A stretch of 64,000 bases of DNA from JAPLIS01 sp963719415 (GCA_963719415.1 OY970383.1:868001-932000), one strand, 5' to 3'; counted from the first letter of the stretch, positions 9,303 to 18,113 are shown. Notes: a model not told the origin generated them from the letters alone. A program made the numbers and translations.

Positions 9303-10412
9303 ATGCAAAATTTGGTAAAGCAAAAGGCGAGAAAAAGAAATATATATTTTTATCTGTATGTAAGTATGTTTTTAGGTAGCGCTTTATCTGTTTTTAGTGC
9401 GAGCGCTATGTTTACTTATGAAGCTATGCAGGCCCGTGATAGAGCCATACAATTAACGCTTTCTGTATGTATTCCGAATCCAGGTCATGCTTCAGTTGTT
9501 GGCCCATTGGTACAAGATTATGATGATAGTATGTATGCGTTTAATTACGGTAGGCCATTAAGTCGCGAATTATCTCTGCATGTGCCTATTTCTGGTCCAC
9601 GTCAATTAATAAAAAATTATAGTGCTTTAACAGCTGAAGAGCAAAGAGGATTTCAAGAGAAATTAGTTGATGCTGTATATGCTCAAAATATACCTGATGT
9701 TGAAGATGCTTTAAGAAAGGGAGCTTCAGTAGAAGGCCCTTTTTATGGTTGGAATAATAATGATCGAGATTTATTTGATTTGATTTTTGGTTCTTGGGAT
9801 GACAGGAAGAAAGAAGGTAGTTTTAATATTGCCAGGCTAATGAGAGCTGAAGGAAGAAAATTACCATCAATTAGAGAAGTTTTAGCTTCAGAAAGTAAGA
9901 AAATGGATTTATTAGAGTTTTTACTTTGGCACGGCGAAAAAATTGAAGAAGTACAACTTGAATCAGATTTGATTTTTGCAGCAGAAAATTTAGAAGCAAA
10001 AACAATTAAGTTATTGTTACGGCGAGGAGCAGAAATAGATGCAGCAAAAGGGAGTAGAGGGAGGACTCCTAAGTCGATAATAAATCAGAAAGCAGTATGT
10101 AATGCAATTTTAAATAGGTTTGAGTGGTCTTTTGCAGCAGATCTTGGTGCGAGCGGGCGCTTATTTGGGATACCGATAAAGCAAGTATTGAAAGAGGCGG
10201 TATTCGCCGGTTGTTTTGACAATGTAGACGCAACTCATATTTTTTATACCGCAGGTTGTTTGATAAAAAGAGGACTGCAGTTGCGTGAAAAAATTATGGG
10301 AGAAGCGGCGCTAGAAGTGTACTCTTCTGTTCCTGCTGGGTTAATAAAAAAATATGCAGCACCTTATCCTACTTTTGTATTAAAGCTACGGACAATTGAA
10401 TTGCAAGATTAG
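9303..10412 (+). CDS. Exported ankyrin-like protein, tandem family A, copy 3 (divergent)
   Basis: A 369-residue, most divergent member of the array. The start MQNLVKQKARKRN at 9303 has AGGA upstream and aligns with the other copies. The signal peptide ends SASAMF. It lacks the SDPDATTQEKALLFYDQD block present in copies 1, 2 and 4 but keeps LVQDYDDSMYAFNYGRPL, the LTAEEQ motif, and ankyrin-like pairs (IKLLLRRGAEIDAAKG is the clearest ankyrin match). The C-terminal YAAP segment is shortened. Presumably an older duplicate not homogenised with its neighbours. Function unknown. Confidence 0.72.
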   Translation: MQNLVKQKARKRNIYFYLYVSMFLGSALSVFSASAMFTYEAMQARDRAIQLTLSVCIPNPGHASVVGPLVQDYDDSMYAFNYGRPLSRELSLHVPISGPRQLIKNYSALTAEEQRGFQEKLVDAVYAQNIPDVEDALRKGASVEGPFYGWNNNDRDLFDLIFGSWDDRKKEGSFNIARLMRAEGRKLPSIREVLASESKKMDLLEFLLWHGEKIEEVQLESDLIFAAENLEAKTIKLLLRRGAEIDAAKGSRGRTPKSIINQKAVCNAILNRFEWSFAADLGASGRLFGIPIKQVLKEAVFAGCFDNVDATHIFYTAGCLIKRGLQLREKIMGEAALEVYSSVPAGLIKKYAAPYPTFVLKLRTIELQD

Positions 10413-10456
10413 TAAATTTTTTATATTCAGTTTATATTAATAATAGGTGAACTTCT

Positions 10457-11623
10457 ATGAGAAATTTGGCAAACAAAAATAGAGTAAAAAGAAATATATA
10501 TTTTAATCTGTGTGTAAGTATGTTTTTAGGCAGTATTGTGTTTGTTTTTAGTACGAGCGCCGCCATGCTTACTTCTGATCCTGATGCCACTACACAAGAG
10601 AAAGCCTTACTTTTTTATGATCAAGATGCAGCTATGCGAGCTCGCGATAAAGTTATTAAAAATACGCTTATTTTTTGTATTCCGAATCTAGGTCATGCTC
10701 CAGTTATTTGCCCATTGGTACAAGATTATGATGATAGTATGTATGCGTTTAATTACGGTAGACCTTTAACTCGCCTATTATCTCTGTTTATCCCTAGTTT
10801 TGGTCCTCGTCAATTAATAAAGGGTTATAACGGATTAACGGCTGAAGAACAAAAAGAACGTCAAGAGGAATTAGATCATTCGGCTAATATATTATTGTAT
10901 GTGGAAAATTCTCTAAAGAATGGAGCTCGTGTAAGTAGATCTTGTAGTGATCTAATGCGTTTGACTTTAATGCCGCCTCGTGCCGAAGAATTTGAGTGCA
11001 CTAGATTACCAATTGCCAGATTATTATTAACTGAAGGTGCAAAGTTGCCATCGGTTAGAAAGGTATTAATATCTGGAGATTACTTGCAAGCGATAGAATT
11101 TATTCTTAAATACAGTGAAAAGTTGGATGAAAAAGATCTTGGGGAAGCGTTGATTGACGCGGTACAAAAATCAATATCACCGATAGTCAAGTTGCTTCTT
11201 GTAGCTGGAGCAGATATATATACAGCGAAAGCAAAATATAAAGATTATGTACGCGATTTAGCTTTAGTTAGATTTGTTACCGCGACTCAAAGCCGTGGCG
11301 TAGAAAAAACAGAAAAAGCTATTGCAGTATTGAAAGAGATAGCGCATGCCGGTGGTTTTGATAGTGTTAATCTTGATCCTGCTTTTATTAATGATCACGA
11401 TAATGGGCCTCAAATAGACACACTTGTAAGGGAAGGGCAGCGAGAACGAGAAAGTCATATTGGGCGATGCATATCAGAAGTTTATCTCTCTTGCATTGCT
11501 CCTATAATAAAGGGATATGCAGCATCATGTCCAGTAGAAGCCGACCGTCTAGCAGAATTTGGCGCTGAAGAATTGCTTCCTGCAGAACGGTGTTCTGAAT
11601 CTGGCCAACTATTTCTCAAATAA
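10457..11623 (+). CDS. Exported ankyrin-like protein, tandem family A, copy 4
   Basis: A 388-residue paralogue. The N-terminal 125 residues and the block TEGAKLPSVRKVLISGDY through LGEALI are nearly identical to copy 1, while residues about 130-165 and 245-285 are unlike any other copy. This patchwork suggests recombination among the tandem copies. Signal peptide ends TSAAM; the C-terminus has ISEVYLSCIAPIIKGYAAS followed by a longer unique tail. The ATG at 10457 has AGGTGA upstream. Function unknown; likely exported. Confidence 0.75.
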   Translation: MRNLANKNRVKRNIYFNLCVSMFLGSIVFVFSTSAAMLTSDPDATTQEKALLFYDQDAAMRARDKVIKNTLIFCIPNLGHAPVICPLVQDYDDSMYAFNYGRPLTRLLSLFIPSFGPRQLIKGYNGLTAEEQKERQEELDHSANILLYVENSLKNGARVSRSCSDLMRLTLMPPRAEEFECTRLPIARLLLTEGAKLPSVRKVLISGDYLQAIEFILKYSEKLDEKDLGEALIDAVQKSISPIVKLLLVAGADIYTAKAKYKDYVRDLALVRFVTATQSRGVEKTEKAIAVLKEIAHAGGFDSVNLDPAFINDHDNGPQIDTLVREGQRERESHIGRCISEVYLSCIAPIIKGYAASCPVEADRLAEFGAEELLPAERCSESGQLFLK

Positions 11624-11637
11624 TACGAAAATAGGAT

Positions 11638-11678
11638 AAAAAGCTATAGTTGTTTTGTTTACAAATAGAGAGCTTTTT
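11638..11678 (+). terminator. Possible terminator after family A array
   Basis: AAAAAGCT and AGCTTTTT form an 8-bp stem around a 25-base loop, 15 bp past the stop of copy 4, ending in five Ts. The stem is AT-rich and the loop long, so this is a weak call. Confidence 0.35.
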
Positions 11679-11749
11679 GGTAAAACTATAGCAGCAAACA
11701 GGTAATTTAAATAGATAGGGTAGTCTAAATTAAACAGGAGAATGTTGTG

Positions 11750-12133
11750 ATGAAGAAAGTGGTAGTGTTGAGCGCGTTGGTATTAATATTGGCTACAGTT
11801 GATATGTTAGCTATGGGTGTGAAGACTAACCAGAAAAATGATAACTACGGCACTCGAAGGATTATAGAAAAATATGGATGTGTTGAGTGGAGTGGGGATT
11901 CATTGTTAGCTGATCATATAGAGTATCGGAATAATGGTGCCAAAATTTCCACATTAGTCGTTTTATCGCCCAGCGGACGTATTACATCAATGGCTATGAT
12001 TGTTTATTCTGGTTTTCATCGGTCTGAAAATCCTAACAATGCGATTGTTGTAGGATTAACAAATATAATAGCTAATTTTATAGCTCGTGGTGGCAGGCAG
12101 GAAACAGTTAACTTAAAAGACATGCAAGAATAA
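11750..12133 (+). CDS. Small exported protein of unknown function
   Basis: A 127-residue protein beginning MKKVVVLSALVLILATVDML, a short hydrophobic signal peptide with likely cleavage near residue 22. GGAG at 11737-11740 serves either the ATG at 11750 or the GTG at 11747; the former is preferred. The mature part has alternating beta-like segments (CVEWSGDSLLADHIEY, TSMAMIVYSGFH) and no recognisable motif. It is a single gene with a good terminator downstream. Confidence 0.6.
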   Translation: MKKVVVLSALVLILATVDMLAMGVKTNQKNDNYGTRRIIEKYGCVEWSGDSLLADHIEYRNNGAKISTLVVLSPSGRITSMAMIVYSGFHRSENPNNAIVVGLTNIIANFIARGGRQETVNLKDMQE

Positions 12134-12163
12134 ATATAACAAAAATAACTCATGTTAATAAAT

Positions 12164-12202
12164 AAAATGGGAGCTTAAAATATAAAAAAAGCTCCCATTT
12201 TT
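12164..12202 (+). terminator. Rho-independent terminator
   Basis: AAAATGGGAGCTT and AAGCTCCCATTTT form a 13-bp stem with an AT-rich loop and a terminal T-run, 30 bp after the stop of the small exported protein. Confidence 0.8.
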
Positions 12203-12342
12203 ATGTGATAAAATTTAATTAGTTTGATAATTTAGTTTGATAATTAATGAGTTGGTTTGGTAGCTTATTAGTTAGATATAGGTTAAAATAACGTGGCCGA
12301 TATAATTCTGTAGTATATTCTATAATCTTGCAGGATAAACTA

Positions 12343-13086
12343 ATGTATCAAAATAAAATTGCATATGTTGCTTTGGTTATCAGTAAAGATACTATCGCCT
12401 GTGGATGGCTAGAACGTTCATCAGCAAAAGGACCAATTATATTGCGAGCATACCAAAAACGAGCTATTGAAGGTTGTTTTGGTGAACAAATTTTATTTAA
12501 CCCTACCCGTATTGGTGCTATTGTTTCACATTTTATTCGTGGATATGTTAGGCCCTTATCTAGAAAAAAAATTTATATTTCAACAGCTTTTGTTTCTCCT
12601 ATCATCGCAGAACAATTTATAGTAGATACACATACATCGCCAGAACTTACAGAATTAATAGTGTCTCAGGCATATTCGCGTACAAATTCTCACAACCATG
12701 TTCATAATCATCAGATGTTATGGGATTATTTTTATATTTATCCAACAGACACCGATGAACATGTTTTTTATGCATGCGCTATTACCCAATTTTTTCTTCT
12801 TCAATATAAGCTAATTGCACTCAAGCATACGTTTAATCTTTTAACAACAACATCTAAAACATCAGCTCTTTTGCAACTCTATCGGTATATGTATGGCACT
12901 GTTTTTCGAACTGCGCAATTAGGTGTTGATATGCAACGACACAATAACAAGCTTGAAAATGTATTTACTGATGACATTCTTAATCGTATACTTTTTTTTT
13001 CACCAGCTATTGATATCATAAAGGCAGAAGAAAGAGTGAATTTACTGACTATGGCTGGTCTTTTTGTTGCTGAAAAAAGTATATAA
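12343..13086 (+). CDS. PilM/HofM-like actin-fold protein (type IV pilus or competence)
   Basis: A 247-residue cytoplasmic protein. The pattern of short hydrophobic strands at the N-terminus (YVALVISKDTIACGWLE, then IILRAYQKRAI) and the C-terminal VNLLTMAGLFVAEK resemble PilM/HofM, actin-fold ATP-binding proteins that anchor PilN at the inner membrane in type IV pili and DNA-uptake machines. The next gene has the layout of PilN, which supports the call. The ATG at 12343 follows AGGAT with 6-base spacing and is preferred over an upstream TTG. It is shorter than typical PilM (about 350), closer to HofM. The match is structural-pattern level only. Confidence 0.5.
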   Translation: MYQNKIAYVALVISKDTIACGWLERSSAKGPIILRAYQKRAIEGCFGEQILFNPTRIGAIVSHFIRGYVRPLSRKKIYISTAFVSPIIAEQFIVDTHTSPELTELIVSQAYSRTNSHNHVHNHQMLWDYFYIYPTDTDEHVFYACAITQFFLLQYKLIALKHTFNLLTTTSKTSALLQLYRYMYGTVFRTAQLGVDMQRHNNKLENVFTDDILNRILFFSPAIDIIKAEERVNLLTMAGLFVAEKSI

Positions 13087-13137
13087 AAATATGAAAAAAA
13101 ATGTCTAAAGAAAAAAAATGGGTAAAAAAGGAAATGC

Positions 13138-13671
13138 ATGAAGCATATACAATTTATTAAAACAGTGCATCCAAATACGCATAGATCGCTCTATATATGG
13201 GCTTTCTGTTCTTCTCTATTGATAATGATAGGTGTGCTGATTGTGGCCTATGTTGCCATTGGTCAGTGGCGACTTATTAATAATCTTTCAGCAGAAAAAA
13301 ATAGACTTATGCATCATGAAGCTGAGCATGCTGCTATTACTGCCCGCAAAACCAGTATATTAGAAACTAAAACATCCTGTCAGCAAAAAATTGATGTTGT
13401 AAATGGCCACTCGTTTGGGCTTAAAAAGTATGTATCTCTTATTCAAGAAGTTACGGATTTATGCACAAAGCAGGAAATAAATTTACGATCATTTAAGGTA
13501 AAGAAAGATAAAGTTGTTTTTCATTGCCTCACTCGAGATAAAAATCAAACTCAGGTCAACGTTTTTATTGAGGGCCTTTCTGCTATAGCTCTGCTGAAAA
13601 ACGTTCAACTTGTTTTGATACAAAAAAAAGGAAATTCTTTTGCTATTACTATTCATGCCGATATCATTTAA
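13138..13671 (+). CDS. PilN/HofN-like membrane protein
   Basis: A 177-residue protein with one transmembrane segment at about residues 20-42, a following coiled coil (about 45-85), and a C-terminal alpha/beta domain with strands VVFHCLT, VNVFIEGLSAI, VQLVLIQKK and FAITIHAD. This is the layout of PilN/HofN: a short cytoplasmic tail that binds PilM, a membrane anchor, and a periplasmic ferredoxin-like domain. It directly follows the PilM-like gene with a 51-bp gap. No PilO, PilP or secretin is visible nearby. Confidence 0.5.
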   Translation: MKHIQFIKTVHPNTHRSLYIWAFCSSLLIMIGVLIVAYVAIGQWRLINNLSAEKNRLMHHEAEHAAITARKTSILETKTSCQQKIDVVNGHSFGLKKYVSLIQEVTDLCTKQEINLRSFKVKKDKVVFHCLTRDKNQTQVNVFIEGLSAIALLKNVQLVLIQKKGNSFAITIHADII

Positions 13672-14314
13672 TTTTTTAGTGCACCTAAAATGGGCAATTT
13701 TAAGTACTGCGCTATTGTTATTTGTGACAATTAATGCATCTTCTTTGCAACAAGATTTTAAAAAACCAGTATTTAATTTTTCAGAATTACATTGGCAAAC
13801 TTCTCAACAGCCAGAGATGGCTTGGGCTCAAAAAAGTTTGCGAGAAAAATTAGGGGGGAGAGAATTGTGGCGACAGGATCAGGAGTGTAGAGTAAAGCAG
13901 CACAGGAAAGAAAAGTATATGTTGCAGAATGCAATCCAGGCAGAGCACCGGCATAGTCGCGAGCAGGGAAAAAAAATAAAGCACCTAGGTAAACAGCGTA
14001 AAAGAGTACGTCTGGCTTTAAATGATATTATAGTGCGAGTGCGGGCAGAGAAAGAGCAGTTAAGGGTAGAGAAAGAACGGCTAGAGTTAGAGAATAAAGA
14101 GTTAAAGAATCAAAATAGAGCATTGGTGAGAGATATTAACCGAATATTATCCCAACCTGATATTATTGCTCCATATAGTATCGTTTCGAATAGGTTGCCC
14201 CGGGATAGTATAGCTTTTGATAGTATTGTATTTGATAGTGGGGCTCGAGAGTTAATTATTTCAGAGTGTGATAATGCGGCGCATATTGATGATGGCCCAC
14301 CAGGTTGGCGGTAA
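13655..14314 (+). CDS. Exported coiled-coil protein following the PilN-like gene
   Basis: A 219-residue protein whose ATG at 13655 overlaps the end of the PilN-like gene by 17 bp, suggesting translational coupling. An N-terminal hydrophobic segment (about residues 8-28, ending TINASS) acts as a signal peptide or anchor. About residues 60-165 form a charged coiled coil (RAEKEQLRVEKERLELENKE region), followed by a less charged tail with a repeated FDSI/VFDS motif. It occupies the position of PilO in pilus operons but shows no clear PilO domain. Function unknown. Confidence 0.55.
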   Translation: MPISFNFLVHLKWAILSTALLLFVTINASSLQQDFKKPVFNFSELHWQTSQQPEMAWAQKSLREKLGGRELWRQDQECRVKQHRKEKYMLQNAIQAEHRHSREQGKKIKHLGKQRKRVRLALNDIIVRVRAEKEQLRVEKERLELENKELKNQNRALVRDINRILSQPDIIAPYSIVSNRLPRDSIAFDSIVFDSGARELIISECDNAAHIDDGPPGWR

Positions 14315-14346
14315 TCTTAAAAGAAAGTAGTTAGGTATAAAAAGAA

Positions 14347-15318
14347 ATGACAAAATTAATCGAAAATAGATTTGCGTTAACGATAGTGATTTTATTTGTC
14401 TCGCACACACTTTTTCCTGCGCATGAGTTCAATGGGCCATGCGGGCTATGTATAGAAGACAAAAGTTTTCAACAATCGTGCCAAGACAAGCAACTCAAAT
14501 CGCTGAATCACGAACAACTTACGGCAGAATTACAGCAACTCGTTGAAGCAACTAACGATGGCGCGTGGCGAGTCAATAGTTCAAGAATGCAAGAGTTGAT
14601 TCGTGCTGGTGCTAGTGCCAATGTAACAAAGAATGGCAACACTTTATTGTGTTATGTCTGCGCTATGAATGATATAGATTTTGTCAAAGTTTGTATCGCT
14701 CACGGAGCGTCATTAGAAGGCATAGATAGAATCGGAGAGACAGCTTTATATCTCTGCAAATCTTTGCCTGTGCTTAGGTGTCTTTTGGAAGCAGGAGCTG
14801 ACCCTAACTATGAAAATCGTTGGGGAAAAACAGTATTGCATAATAGTGCAACACAGAGTCGTACTATAGAAGTAATAGAAGAATTATGCCGTCATATTGT
14901 TCCGTTTCATAGAAGTTGGGCTGATACTCCATTGCATAATTTGTGTAGGATGGGTGTGGGTAAGGAAGATTTTGAGAGAAAATTGACGGTAGTGCTATGG
15001 TGGTCAGAACTACAGCTTAAGATTCATAATGGCCAGGGAAAATTGCCTCGAGATTATCTAGGCGAGGGGGAGATTGTTACGTTTAATGCGATCAGTGGAG
15101 ATATAATACGAGCTCGTGCTCAGTTGTTACAACAACAAAATAAAGAAAAAGAAGAACTCGAACAGATAGTTCAGCAGTCGATCCCGGTTGATGTTGTTGT
15201 GAAATTGGTTTTTTCTTACGTAGAGCCGCCATATATTTCTCTGCGAGACTTTATGGTACCTGAAGAATCAAAACGAGAATATCCTGCAATTGCACAAGCT
15301 TTTTGGTTGCCTGAATAA
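14347..15318 (+). CDS. Exported ankyrin-repeat protein, family B, copy 1
   Basis: A 323-residue protein with a signal peptide (residues 1-26, ending LFPAHE). Ankyrin repeats run from about residue 80 to 230: MQELIRAGASANVTKNGNTL, VKVCIAHGASLEGIDRIGET, LRCLLEAGADPNYENRWGKT, with the expected G-A and D/N turns. A helical linker leads to the C-terminal module shared by the family: IPVDVVVKLVFSYV, ISLRDFM, EESKREYPAIA. It lies 32 bp after the exported coiled-coil gene. The sequence just after its stop looks like a decayed continuation of the family tail. Function unknown; an exported protein-binding scaffold is inferred. Confidence 0.8.
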   Translation: MTKLIENRFALTIVILFVSHTLFPAHEFNGPCGLCIEDKSFQQSCQDKQLKSLNHEQLTAELQQLVEATNDGAWRVNSSRMQELIRAGASANVTKNGNTLLCYVCAMNDIDFVKVCIAHGASLEGIDRIGETALYLCKSLPVLRCLLEAGADPNYENRWGKTVLHNSATQSRTIEVIEELCRHIVPFHRSWADTPLHNLCRMGVGKEDFERKLTVVLWWSELQLKIHNGQGKLPRDYLGEGEIVTFNAISGDIIRARAQLLQQQNKEKEELEQIVQQSIPVDVVVKLVFSYVEPPYISLRDFMVPEESKREYPAIAQAFWLPE

Positions 15319-15507
15319 AAAGCGAGAATGTCTGGCACAGATGTAACTATTTTCAGCTCCATCTAAATTCGCCAAGGAAGAATAATCTAGTCGAGAATGC
15401 TTGGCATGAGCATAATTGTTTTCTTTTCCTAAGGAAGAATTAGAGCGAAGAAATGTATGTGATAAAATAAGTAGTAAAATAAGTAATTATTGCGTTAGTT
15501 AAGTTTA
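15319..15507 (+). pseudogene. Decayed C-terminal tail of a family B gene
   Basis: Positions 15446-15507 read, in a frame different from the upstream gene, RRNVCDKISSKISNYCVS and then a stop. This matches the last residues of the next paralogue (RRNVCDKISSKTSSCCIS). The 130 bp before it contain stops in every frame. The simplest reading is that an ancestor of copy 1 had the longer tail seen in copy 2 and lost it by frameshift and point mutation, leaving copy 1 ending at 15318. Confidence 0.55.
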
Positions 15508-15590
15508 AATATTGCCAAATAAATTTAGGCTAAAATAAACAAGTTAAGGTTATTGTGTTATGAAAAATAAATGTGCTCTATCAATAATTT
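15446..15590 (+). repeat. Direct repeat: gene tail, promoter region and start of next gene (unit 1)
   Basis: This stretch recurs at 16670-16814 with about 10-12 differences in 145 bp. It spans the end of one family B gene, the intergenic region and the ATGAAAAATAAAT start of the next, so the tandem duplication unit is gene plus upstream control region (1224-bp spacing). Confidence 0.8.
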
Positions 15591-16726
15591 TTTTGTCTAC
15601 TACATGTACTTTGTTTTCAGCTTGGTATGATTTTCCAACAAGACAGAGTGCTTTACTCTCAAAAAGTGCTGATTTTCAAGAAATTGATGATGAAAAAATC
15701 ATTGGTGAAAAAGAACTTACGGCAAGATTACAACAGTTGTTTTATGAGTGTAAAGGTTGGATTTTTTGGAACAAATATAGTTCTCGGATGCGAAAGTTGA
15801 TTTGTAGAGGTGCTGATCCTAATATAAGAGGAAATGGAGGTATATGGTTATTGTCCGCTGCATGTCGTTATGACGATATTGAGTTTGTTAAAGCTTGTGC
15901 GCCACGTGTAGTTTTGCCAAAATTTATTGTGACACAGTGTGAGTCGGTATCAACGTTGAAGCTTGTTTGGAAGCTTGGTGCTAATTTCAATGATCAAGAC
16001 CGGTTTGGACGACTAGCATTGCATTATAACGTAGCAGGAAATTGTTCTGCAGAAATAATAGAATTACTTTGCCGTTATACAGAACCATTATATAAAGATG
16101 GTGTAGAGACTCCTTTACATTGTTTATGTTGGTGTTTAAGTCCAAGTGGCTTTGCAAAAAAAACCGAACTATTACTTTGGTGGTCATTATCTCAGCTGGA
16201 TGCTAGAAATGATAAAGGACAAACTCCTATTGATTACCTCCGAAAGAATGATAATTCTCATTTTATTCCCCTATTTAATGAAATTAGCAAGAATATGAAG
16301 CGAATTCAGGTGGTACGTCTTGAGCAGGAGAAAGAAATAAGTAAAGACATCGAACAGTCAATCCAAGAATTTGTATCTATTCCTTCTATTGCAAAATTAA
16401 TTTGTGATTATTTAGGACTTCGATACCTCTCATTGCAAGATTTTATGAAAAAAGAAGAATTAAAAGCAGAACAAGAAAATTTAATATTAACGCAAGCAAC
16501 GCCAGCTTTTTCATTAGATTGCGCACAAGAAGAAGCAAAGCAAGAGTATCCAGCGCTAGCAGAGGTAGTTCCTGCTCCATTGCAAGATTATATAGCGCAA
16601 GAAGAGTTAAGGCAAGAGTATTCAGTGTTGGCAGAAACAGTTCCCGCTTCAAAAAAAAGAAAATTAAAACGAAGAAATGTATGTGATAAAATAAGTAGTA
16701 AAACGAGTAGTTGCTGCATCAGTTAA
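15560..16726 (+). CDS. Exported ankyrin-repeat protein, family B, copy 2
   Basis: A 388-residue paralogue. Signal peptide residues 1-21 (ending LFSAWY). The ankyrin-like part is more degenerate than in copy 1 (MRKLICRGADPNIRGNG, LKLVWKLGANFNDQDRFGRL). The C-terminal module is present (FVSIPSIAKLICDYLG, LSLQDFM, KEELK) and then expanded: an EEAKQEYPALAEVVPAPLQ segment is followed by a second copy, EELRQEYSVLAETVPAS, and a basic Cys-containing tail. The tail duplication is unique to this copy. Function unknown. Confidence 0.78.
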   Translation: MKNKCALSIIFLSTTCTLFSAWYDFPTRQSALLSKSADFQEIDDEKIIGEKELTARLQQLFYECKGWIFWNKYSSRMRKLICRGADPNIRGNGGIWLLSAACRYDDIEFVKACAPRVVLPKFIVTQCESVSTLKLVWKLGANFNDQDRFGRLALHYNVAGNCSAEIIELLCRYTEPLYKDGVETPLHCLCWCLSPSGFAKKTELLLWWSLSQLDARNDKGQTPIDYLRKNDNSHFIPLFNEISKNMKRIQVVRLEQEKEISKDIEQSIQEFVSIPSIAKLICDYLGLRYLSLQDFMKKEELKAEQENLILTQATPAFSLDCAQEEAKQEYPALAEVVPAPLQDYIAQEELRQEYSVLAETVPASKKRKLKRRNVCDKISSKTSSCCIS

Positions 16727-16814
16727 GTTCAAATATCGCCAAATAAATTTAGGCTAAAATAAATAAGTTAAGGTTATTGTGTTATGAAAAATAAATTTGC
16801 TCTATTGATAATTT
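16670..16814 (+). repeat. Direct repeat: gene tail, promoter region and start of next gene (unit 2)
   Basis: Second copy of the sequence at 15446-15590. Here the first third is still coding (tail of copy 2), whereas in unit 1 it is non-coding remnant. Confidence 0.8.
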
Positions 16815-17896
16815 TTTTCTTTACTTCGCATACGCTATTTTCTGCCATTGCACGGTGTTCGCTATTACCCCTCGTTAATCGTTCTCTATTACCCGCTGCT
16901 ATGCAACTATTATCGTCAGCACAGCCTATAAAAAAACAATTATTAGAAGGTGTTGCTCTACGAGAAGAAGACCCTAAGCTTACTGCAGAACTGCAACGAC
17001 AATATCAAGATATTGCTGATTCTATTAGTTGGTTTCAACTTAGTCCTATATGGCAAACCATGATTCGTGATGGCGCTAGCCCCAATGTAAAAGACCATGA
17101 TCATTTTTTGCTATCATCTGCATGTTTAAAGGATGATATTGAACTTATTAAAGTTTGTTTAGCTCATGGGGTTTTGCTAGAAGATACTGATATGGATGGA
17201 GATACAGCTGTATTTTTTTGTAAATCGGTACCAGCCTTAAAACTTCTTTTGGAAGCAGGTGCCAACTTTAATCATCAAAATAGGAGTCAAAAAACAGCTT
17301 TACATAGTGCTGTAACACAAAATCGATCGGTAAAGGTGTTAGCATTTCTTTTTCGCTATATTGTATTATCATGTAAAAATGGTATTGATACTCCACTTCA
17401 TAGTTTGTGTGTAATGAATGATGGCTTAAATGACTTTGGAAAAAAAGTGGCAATAGTGTTATGGGGTTCGCCAGAACAGCTGCTTATTGAAAATGAATAT
17501 GGAGGTAAAAGGCCAGCTTATTACCTCCAGCGTAATCCAGTTGAATTAGATGAACTTTTGAAAATCAGCAAGGACATAACGAAGGCTCAAGTACAGCTGA
17601 AAGAAGAAGAAAGTGAAGAGTTAGGCGAAATCGTTGAGCGTTTTGTACCGATTCATGGCATTGGTAAACTGGTTACTGATTATTCAGGATTACCCGATAT
17701 TTCATTGCAAGGTAAAGGAAGTAGGGAAGTAGGTAAAATAGTTGAAAGGTTTGTGCCAGTTACTCCTGTTGCCGAATTAATTAACTCTTATTCAGGGCCA
17801 TCATATTTTTCATTGCAGTATTTTATGGAAAAAGAAGGATCAGAGTTAAAATATCCAGCACTAGCGCGTGTATCTTGCGATGGATCTAAAATCTAG
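16784..17896 (+). CDS. Exported ankyrin-repeat protein, family B, copy 3
   Basis: A 370-residue paralogue with signal peptide (residues 1-21, ending LFSAIA) and ankyrin repeats at about residues 85-215 (IRDGASPNVKDHDHFLL, IKVCLAHGVLLEDTDMDGDT, LKLLLEAGANFNHQNRSQKT). The C-terminal module occurs twice in tandem: EIVERFVPIHGIGKLVTDYSG and KIVERFVPVTPVAELINSYSG, the second followed by FSLQYFMEKEGSELKYPALA. From residue about 153 to the end it is identical to copy 4, reflecting a recent duplication or gene conversion. Function unknown. Confidence 0.8.
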   Translation: MKNKFALLIIFFFTSHTLFSAIARCSLLPLVNRSLLPAAMQLLSSAQPIKKQLLEGVALREEDPKLTAELQRQYQDIADSISWFQLSPIWQTMIRDGASPNVKDHDHFLLSSACLKDDIELIKVCLAHGVLLEDTDMDGDTAVFFCKSVPALKLLLEAGANFNHQNRSQKTALHSAVTQNRSVKVLAFLFRYIVLSCKNGIDTPLHSLCVMNDGLNDFGKKVAIVLWGSPEQLLIENEYGGKRPAYYLQRNPVELDELLKISKDITKAQVQLKEEESEELGEIVERFVPIHGIGKLVTDYSGLPDISLQGKGSREVGKIVERFVPVTPVAELINSYSGPSYFSLQYFMEKEGSELKYPALARVSCDGSKI

Positions 17897-17928
17897 AAAG
17901 AAAAAAACTAGAGCAAATAGTTTATTTT
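17241..17928 (+). repeat. Near-perfect 688-bp direct repeat (unit 1)
   Basis: Identical, as far as read by eye, to 18592-19279 (offset 1351 bp). It covers the C-terminal 60% of family B copy 3 and 32 bp past its stop codon. Upstream of it the two genes are clearly diverged, so the edge at about 17241 is sharp. Confidence 0.9.
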
Positions 17929-18113
17929 GGTTTGACGGCATAGTTATTGGTGTGTAGTTGTGAATGGGTAATTGTGAAGTAATTATGAAAATAATCGTGG
18001 GTATAGCGCGTTTTGCACAACAAAAAATAGACGCTTACATTGATTTGGTTATACTGAGTATCGATTTCTGATTGAATAATAGAAAAAACAACGATGAAAA
18101 GCAGGAAATAATC

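Noticed and set aside
17268..17453. Identical minus-strand frames at 17268 and 18619
   Set aside because: They are antisense to the duplicated family B segment and are copied with it.
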